Below are positions 14,374 to 17,009 of a DNA stretch of 17,009 nt, in pieces. The number at the start of each line of letters is the position of its first letter. The first letter of the stretch is position 1. This stretch comes from DASUBV01 sp035532295 (lineage in GTDB: Bacteria; Actinomycetota; Actinomycetes; Streptosporangiales; Streptosporangiaceae). The notes under the pieces were generated by a model. That model was not told where the DNA came from. It saw nothing but the letters and a program-made list of their open reading frames with translations, and searched no databases. The stretch spans positions 1 through 17,009 of the forward strand of contig DATKRH010000239.1 in assembly GCA_035532295.1 (NCBI GenBank), written 5' to 3'. Position numbers and translations under genes: made by a program.

Positions 14374-14901
14374 ATGCTGAGGACAGCCATCCATCCACCG
14401 CGCCTGCGCCGTGGCCCGGGCTGGCGGCCGGGCCCGCTGACGCGCGCCGGCGCGGCCGGGCTGGTCCTGGCGCTGGGCGGCGGGCTGGCTGGCTGCGCTC
14501 AGCAGGCGGCCGCCAGCGGCCCGCCGATCGAGCTGGCGACGGCCTACGTCGGCCAGCCCCAGGGATCCAGCCCTACCGACGCCTATCTGGTGATCCGCAA
14601 CAACGGCCCGGCCGACAGGCTGGTCTCGGTCAGCACGAGCGCCGGCGGCACCGTGACGCTGCGCGGCCCGGCCCGCGGCGGGCCGGCGGTGATGCGCGAT
14701 GTCGCCTCGATCAGCGTCCCGGCGCATACCCTCATCCGGCTGGATCCCAACGGTTATCACCTGGTCATCAGCGGCAGCCGCCCCATGAAGGCGGACACCG
14801 AGATCACGCTGACGCTGGTGTTCGCGAAGGCCGGGTCCTTCAAGATCGATGCCGAGGTCACCAACCCGGAGACCGGCGGCAGCAGCTACTTCCTGAACTG
14901 A
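14374..14901 (+). CDS. lipoprotein with degenerate PCuAC-like (copper chaperone) domain
   Basis: A predicted lipoprotein of 175 residues with a basic N-terminal region, hydrophobic helix 25-38 and lipobox LAGC (C41). Residues about 52-162 resemble PCuAC copper chaperones: AYLVIRNNGPADRLVSVST, VMRDVASISVPAHTLIRL, NGYHLVISG and a late TLTLVFAKAGSF strand. The metal set looks incomplete. The usual first His after the VxL strand is replaced (TLRGPARG, R97), and the Met two residues after the retained H129 is V131. M107 and H129 remain. Copper delivery is therefore doubtful; a redeployed fold is possible. Alternative starts are 14317, 14338 and 14368. I prefer 14374 because 14317-14338 lie in the hairpin and GAAAG at 14361-14365 is 8 nt away, but this is uncertain. 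Confidence 0.8.
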   Translation: MLRTAIHPPRLRRGPGWRPGPLTRAGAAGLVLALGGGLAGCAQQAAASGPPIELATAYVGQPQGSSPTDAYLVIRNNGPADRLVSVSTSAGGTVTLRGPARGGPAVMRDVASISVPAHTLIRLDPNGYHLVISGSRPMKADTEITLTLVFAKAGSFKIDAEVTNPETGGSSYFLN

Positions 14902-14913
14902 CCGCCCGCCAGC

Positions 14914-14941
14914 TTGTGGGCATAGCTCTCGCGATATATCG
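14914..14941 (+). promoter_or_regulatory. promoter and palindrome before the DUF1707 gene
   Basis: A -35-like TTGTGG (14914-14919) and TATATC (14935-14940) are 15 nt apart, short but possible. TATATC lies in the 10-bp palindrome CGATATATCG (14932-14941), one of the few AT-rich spots of the window. An imperfect partner, ATAGCTC (14922-14928), faces GATATAT, as in a repressor operator overlapping a promoter. The regulator is unknown. Confidence 0.5.
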
Positions 14942-14974
14942 TCTGTAGGAAGAGGCTGCGGCCGCGGGGAACGT

Positions 14975-14980
14975 GGGAGG
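14975..14980 (+). promoter_or_regulatory. Shine-Dalgarno site of the DUF1707 gene
   Basis: GGGAGG lies 5 nt before ATG 14986, one of the few strong ribosome sites in the window. It fixes the start. Confidence 0.85.
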
Positions 14981-14985
14981 CTCGG

Positions 14986-15528
14986 ATGGCGACCAGGACA
15001 GACCTGCGAATCGGGGACGCTGACCGTGAGGCGAGCGCGGCCTCGCTACGCGAGCACTACGCGCTGGGCCGCCTGTCGCTCGAGGAGTTCAACCAGCGAC
15101 TCGACGCGGTCTTCGCCGCTACCACGCGGGGCCAGCTCGACGCCATCACCCGCGACCTTCCCCATGTCACCACCCCGCACGTGCCGCTCCCGGTGACGGC
15201 GACCAGCCCGGCCGGAGCCGGCGGAGGGTACAGCGGCAGGCGATCGGGCCTGGGCCGAGTGATAGGGCTGGTGGCGCTCCTGGCCGTCTGGTTCCTCGCG
15301 CTGGGGCCGGCGATGATGATGCACTTCCACATCTTCTCGTGGCCGGGCAGGTTCTCGGTGCTGCTGGTCGGCCTGATGATTCTCCGCTCGCTGGCGCGCC
15401 GCATCTTCGGCTGGCGCCGCCGCTGGAACGGCAGTCGCTGGGATGACGGCGCCGGCCCGGGCGGCCGGTACACCTCGCATGGTCACGGCCACGGCTGTCA
15501 CGGCCACGGCGGCCCCGGGTCCTGGTAA
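14986..15528 (+). CDS. DUF1707 membrane protein with His-rich C-terminus
   Basis: A 180-residue protein of unknown function. The N-terminal DUF1707 domain (about 5-60) is typical: RIGDADREASAASLREHYAL, GRLSLEEFNQRLDAVFAA, TTRGQLDAITRDLP. DUF1707 is a short helical domain usually found at the N-terminus of small actinobacterial membrane proteins. A Pro/Gly linker leads to two hydrophobic helices, about 88-108 and 113-132, joined by a Met/His-rich turn (MMMHFHIFSW). A basic stretch, RRIFGWRRRW, follows on the cytoplasmic side. Residues 164-176 hold five His and one Cys (SHGHGHGCHGHGG), a plausible metal-binding tail. The start is fixed by GGGAGG 5 nt upstream. Its stop codon lies inside a 15-bp duplication. 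Confidence 0.9.
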   Translation: MATRTDLRIGDADREASAASLREHYALGRLSLEEFNQRLDAVFAATTRGQLDAITRDLPHVTTPHVPLPVTATSPAGAGGGYSGRRSGLGRVIGLVALLAVWFLALGPAMMMHFHIFSWPGRFSVLLVGLMILRSLARRIFGWRRRWNGSRWDDGAGPGGRYTSHGHGHGCHGHGGPGSW

Positions 15529-15547
15529 CGCCGGTCCTGGTAACGCC
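15518..15547 (+). repeat. 15-bp duplication spanning the DUF1707 stop codon
   Basis: Two exact copies of GGTCCTGGTAACGCC (15518-15532 and 15533-15547). The first contains the codons for the last residues and the TAA stop, so the second carries an unused in-frame TAA. The remaining 25 bases before the clamp gene hold nothing I can identify, and no clear terminator separates the convergent genes. Confidence 0.9.
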
Positions 15548-15572
15548 GCCGGTCCGGGTAGGCCCAATCCGG

Positions 15573-16958
15573 TCAGGCTCGGGCCGAGTTCCGCGCACTC
15601 TGCGTGGCCGGGGACCGCAGGGGCACCACTAGGTAGCGGAACGCCGGGGTGCCGTCCGCATCCGTCCTCGTGACATCCAATTCGTCAGCATCAGCGCGGT
15701 CGGCTCCGTCGCTGGCCGTGCCGTCGCTGGCCGTGCCGTCCGCGGCCGGATCGACGTCATCGGCGGCCGTTTCCGCGGCCAGGTCGCCGTCGTAGCCCGC
15801 CCAGGTGATCAGCGCGGGCTTGGCCGGGCTGGTGAACTCCAGCCTGATCCGTCCCGGCTCCGGCTCCGCGTCACCGGCGCCGGCGTGCTGCCGGGCGGCC
15901 GTGCCGCAGATCGCGGCCGCCGCGAGGCCGTCAAGCAGGTAATTCGGGTTGAAGGAGATAACGGGCTCCGCGCCCGTGAAGGCGGCCCGCACGGACTCCG
16001 CCGCGCGAGCCCGGCCGTCGGTGTGCGCCTCGATGACGACCGCGTCGCGCCCGAACGTCAGCCGCACGGGGGTCGCGCGCTCCGCGACCAGGGAGACTCG
16101 GCGAACGGCCGCCATGAACGGCTCAGCCGGCAGTTCGGCCCGGCAGCCGAATTCGGCCGGGAAGCGCGACCGGTACCGGATGAAGTCACCGCCGATCAGC
16201 CGGGCCGTGAGGCGTCGCCCGCCGCCCTCGAAGCTGATCATCCCGTCCGCGGGACGCGGCTCGGCGTGGGCGGTGCCGCCCGGCCGGGCATCGTCGCGCT
16301 CCGGCACGTTGAACGCGACGGTGACCGCGGTCCCCGCGCCCATGGTCCGTGCCACGTCGGCCAGCGTCCTGGCCGGCACCAGCGCCGCCGCCCGCAGTCC
16401 CGGCACCGCCGGCGTCCAGTCGACGGTGCGCACCGCGAGCCGGTACCGGTCGGTGGCGGCGAGCGTCATGGCCCGGCCGTCGACGTCCACGCACACGCCG
16501 GTCAGCATCGGCAGCGTGTCATCGCGACTGGCCGACGGAACCACCTGGGCGGCCGCGGCCGCGAGCGCGCCGCCATCGACGGTCCCGGATGGCGCGGGCG
16601 GCTCCGGCAGCCCCGGGTACTCCTCGACCGGCAGCGAGACCAGCTCGAATTCAGCGCTGCCGCAGCTCATGCGCACCATGTCGGCGGCCGAGCTGAACTC
16701 GACGTCGCGCGGCGGCAGGCTCCGGGCGATCTCGGCGAGCAGGCGGCCGGGCACCAGGGCCGTCCCCGGCTCCGCCACCTCGGCCGGCACGACCACGCGC
16801 GCCGATACCTCATAGTCGAAGCAGGACAGCGTCAGGCCCGCGCCCGCCGCCTCGACTAGCAGGCCGGACAGCACGGGAATGACGGGCCTGGCCGGCAGCG
16901 CCCGCGCCACCCACGCGACTGCCTCACCCAGTGCCTCACGCTCGACCCTGAACTTCAC
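15573..16958 (-). CDS. dnaN: DNA polymerase III sliding clamp (beta subunit) with acidic insert
   Basis: The ring-shaped clamp that tethers the replicative polymerase to DNA. Three-domain DnaN features are present: MKFRVEREALGEAVAWVARA start, VSARVVVPAEV, LVPGRLLAEIARSLP, LPVEEYPGLP, SRDDTLPMLTGVCVDVDG, TLAATDRYRLAVR, and in domain 3 LIGGDFIRYRSRFPAEF, VSLVAERATPVRLTF and SFNPNYLLDGLAA. The final strand is FRYLVVPLR, the usual hydrophobic C-terminal motif. At 461 residues it is much longer than the usual 365-380: an insert near GTAARQHAGAGDAEPEP and an acidic segment of about 47 residues (393-439), partly a 15-bp repeat, precede the last strand, and about 13 residues follow it. The start is GTG 16958, with AGAGGA close upstream. 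The next gene downstream is not recF, so it may be a second clamp. Confidence 0.93.
   Translation of the reverse strand: MKFRVEREALGEAVAWVARALPARPVIPVLSGLLVEAAGAGLTLSCFDYEVSARVVVPAEVAEPGTALVPGRLLAEIARSLPPRDVEFSSAADMVRMSCGSAEFELVSLPVEEYPGLPEPPAPSGTVDGGALAAAAAQVVPSASRDDTLPMLTGVCVDVDGRAMTLAATDRYRLAVRTVDWTPAVPGLRAAALVPARTLADVARTMGAGTAVTVAFNVPERDDARPGGTAHAEPRPADGMISFEGGGRRLTARLIGGDFIRYRSRFPAEFGCRAELPAEPFMAAVRRVSLVAERATPVRLTFGRDAVVIEAHTDGRARAAESVRAAFTGAEPVISFNPNYLLDGLAAAAICGTAARQHAGAGDAEPEPGRIRLEFTSPAKPALITWAGYDGDLAAETAADDVDPAADGTASDGTASDGADRADADELDVTRTDADGTPAFRYLVVPLRSPATQSARNSARA
15708..15752 (-). repeat. 15-bp tandem repeat in the dnaN acidic insert
   Basis: Two exact copies of plus-strand GTCGCTGGCCGTGCC and a diverged third. 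They are in frame on the minus strand and encode D-G-T-A-S repeats. They lie in the acidic linker rather than in the clamp fold. Confidence 0.88.
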
Positions 16959-16969
16959 TGTTCCTCTAA

Positions 16970-17000
16970 CTTCGCCGTGCTTCCAGCTTCGCCGTGCTTC
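16970..17000 (-). repeat. direct repeat in the dnaN leader
   Basis: CTTCGCCGTGCTTC occurs twice (16970-16983 and 16987-17000), separated by CAG, a 17-bp period just upstream of the clamp's ribosome site. It is not a DnaA box (TTGTCCACA-like). It could be a regulator site or a small array; the window ends 9 bases later. Confidence 0.75.
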
Positions 17001-17009
17001 AGCAGTCGC

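Noticed and set aside
12616..14760. 714-residue minus-strand frame opposite the glycosyltransferase and PCuAC-like genes
   Set aside because: It runs across two genes and a hairpin, is dominated by Arg, Gly and Gln, and has no recognisable domain, while the plus strand encodes clear membrane helices and a lipobox.
15885..16859. 324-residue plus-strand frame opposite dnaN
   Set aside because: The minus strand is an unmistakable sliding clamp; the plus-strand product is Arg/Gly/His-rich without motifs.
16959..17009. DnaA boxes or replication origin beside dnaN
   Set aside because: No TTGTCCACA-like sequences are visible in the 51 bases available; the repeat there has a different sequence.

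Overview
This window is chromosomal DNA from a very GC-rich actinomycete. Base composition, GTG starts, 4-base cistron overlaps, DUF1707, DUF4232 and DUF4129 families and an actinobacterial-type DNA clamp all point that way. A member of Streptosporangiales or a near relative is my guess, but the sequence alone does not fix the genus. I see no tRNA, rRNA, CRISPR array, transposase or prophage gene, and base usage is even throughout, so there is no clear sign of recent transfer.

Layout. (1) 1-4376, + strand: a tightly packed five-cistron operon (DUF4129 membrane protein, two-helix membrane protein, MoxR AAA+ ATPase, DUF58 protein, polytopic membrane protein) in which every junction is a 4-base stop/start overlap. 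(2) 4373-6259, - strand: a gamma-glutamyltransferase-family Ntn hydrolase, convergent with the operon and sharing a CTAG in which both genes stop. (3) 6523-8830, + strand: three tandem exported DUF4232 proteins (two lipoproteins, one with an ordinary signal peptide) with four conserved cysteines. The first two share a two-block, ECF-sigma-like promoter. (4) 8992-10524, + strand: a DUF885 putative metallopeptidase, convergent with (5) 10521-12490, - strand: a histidine kinase and NarL/LuxR-type response regulator pair. This second convergent junction is again a single shared CTAG. (6) 12667-14271, + strand: a GT-C glycosyltransferase of the PMT/ArnT type. (7) 14374-14901: a lipoprotein with a degenerate copper-chaperone (PCuAC-like) domain. 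(8) 14986-15528: a DUF1707 membrane protein with a His-rich tail. (9) 15573-16958, - strand: a DnaN sliding clamp with a long acidic insert, not followed by recF.

How it fits together: most of the window is cell-envelope biology: an envelope-associated MoxR/DUF58 module, secreted or membrane-anchored small domains, a membrane glycosyltransferase and a two-component system with a membrane-embedded sensor. The links between blocks are by proximity only.

The most distinctive signals not explained by gene content are in-frame 15-bp (also 18- and 21-bp) tandem repeats at many gene ends, two convergent gene pairs joined by the same shared CTAG stop, the matched promoters of the first two DUF4232 genes, a terminator whose 5' arm is triplicated, and several -10-like hexamers exactly 6 nt before start codons that lack Shine-Dalgarno sequences (probable leaderless mRNAs).
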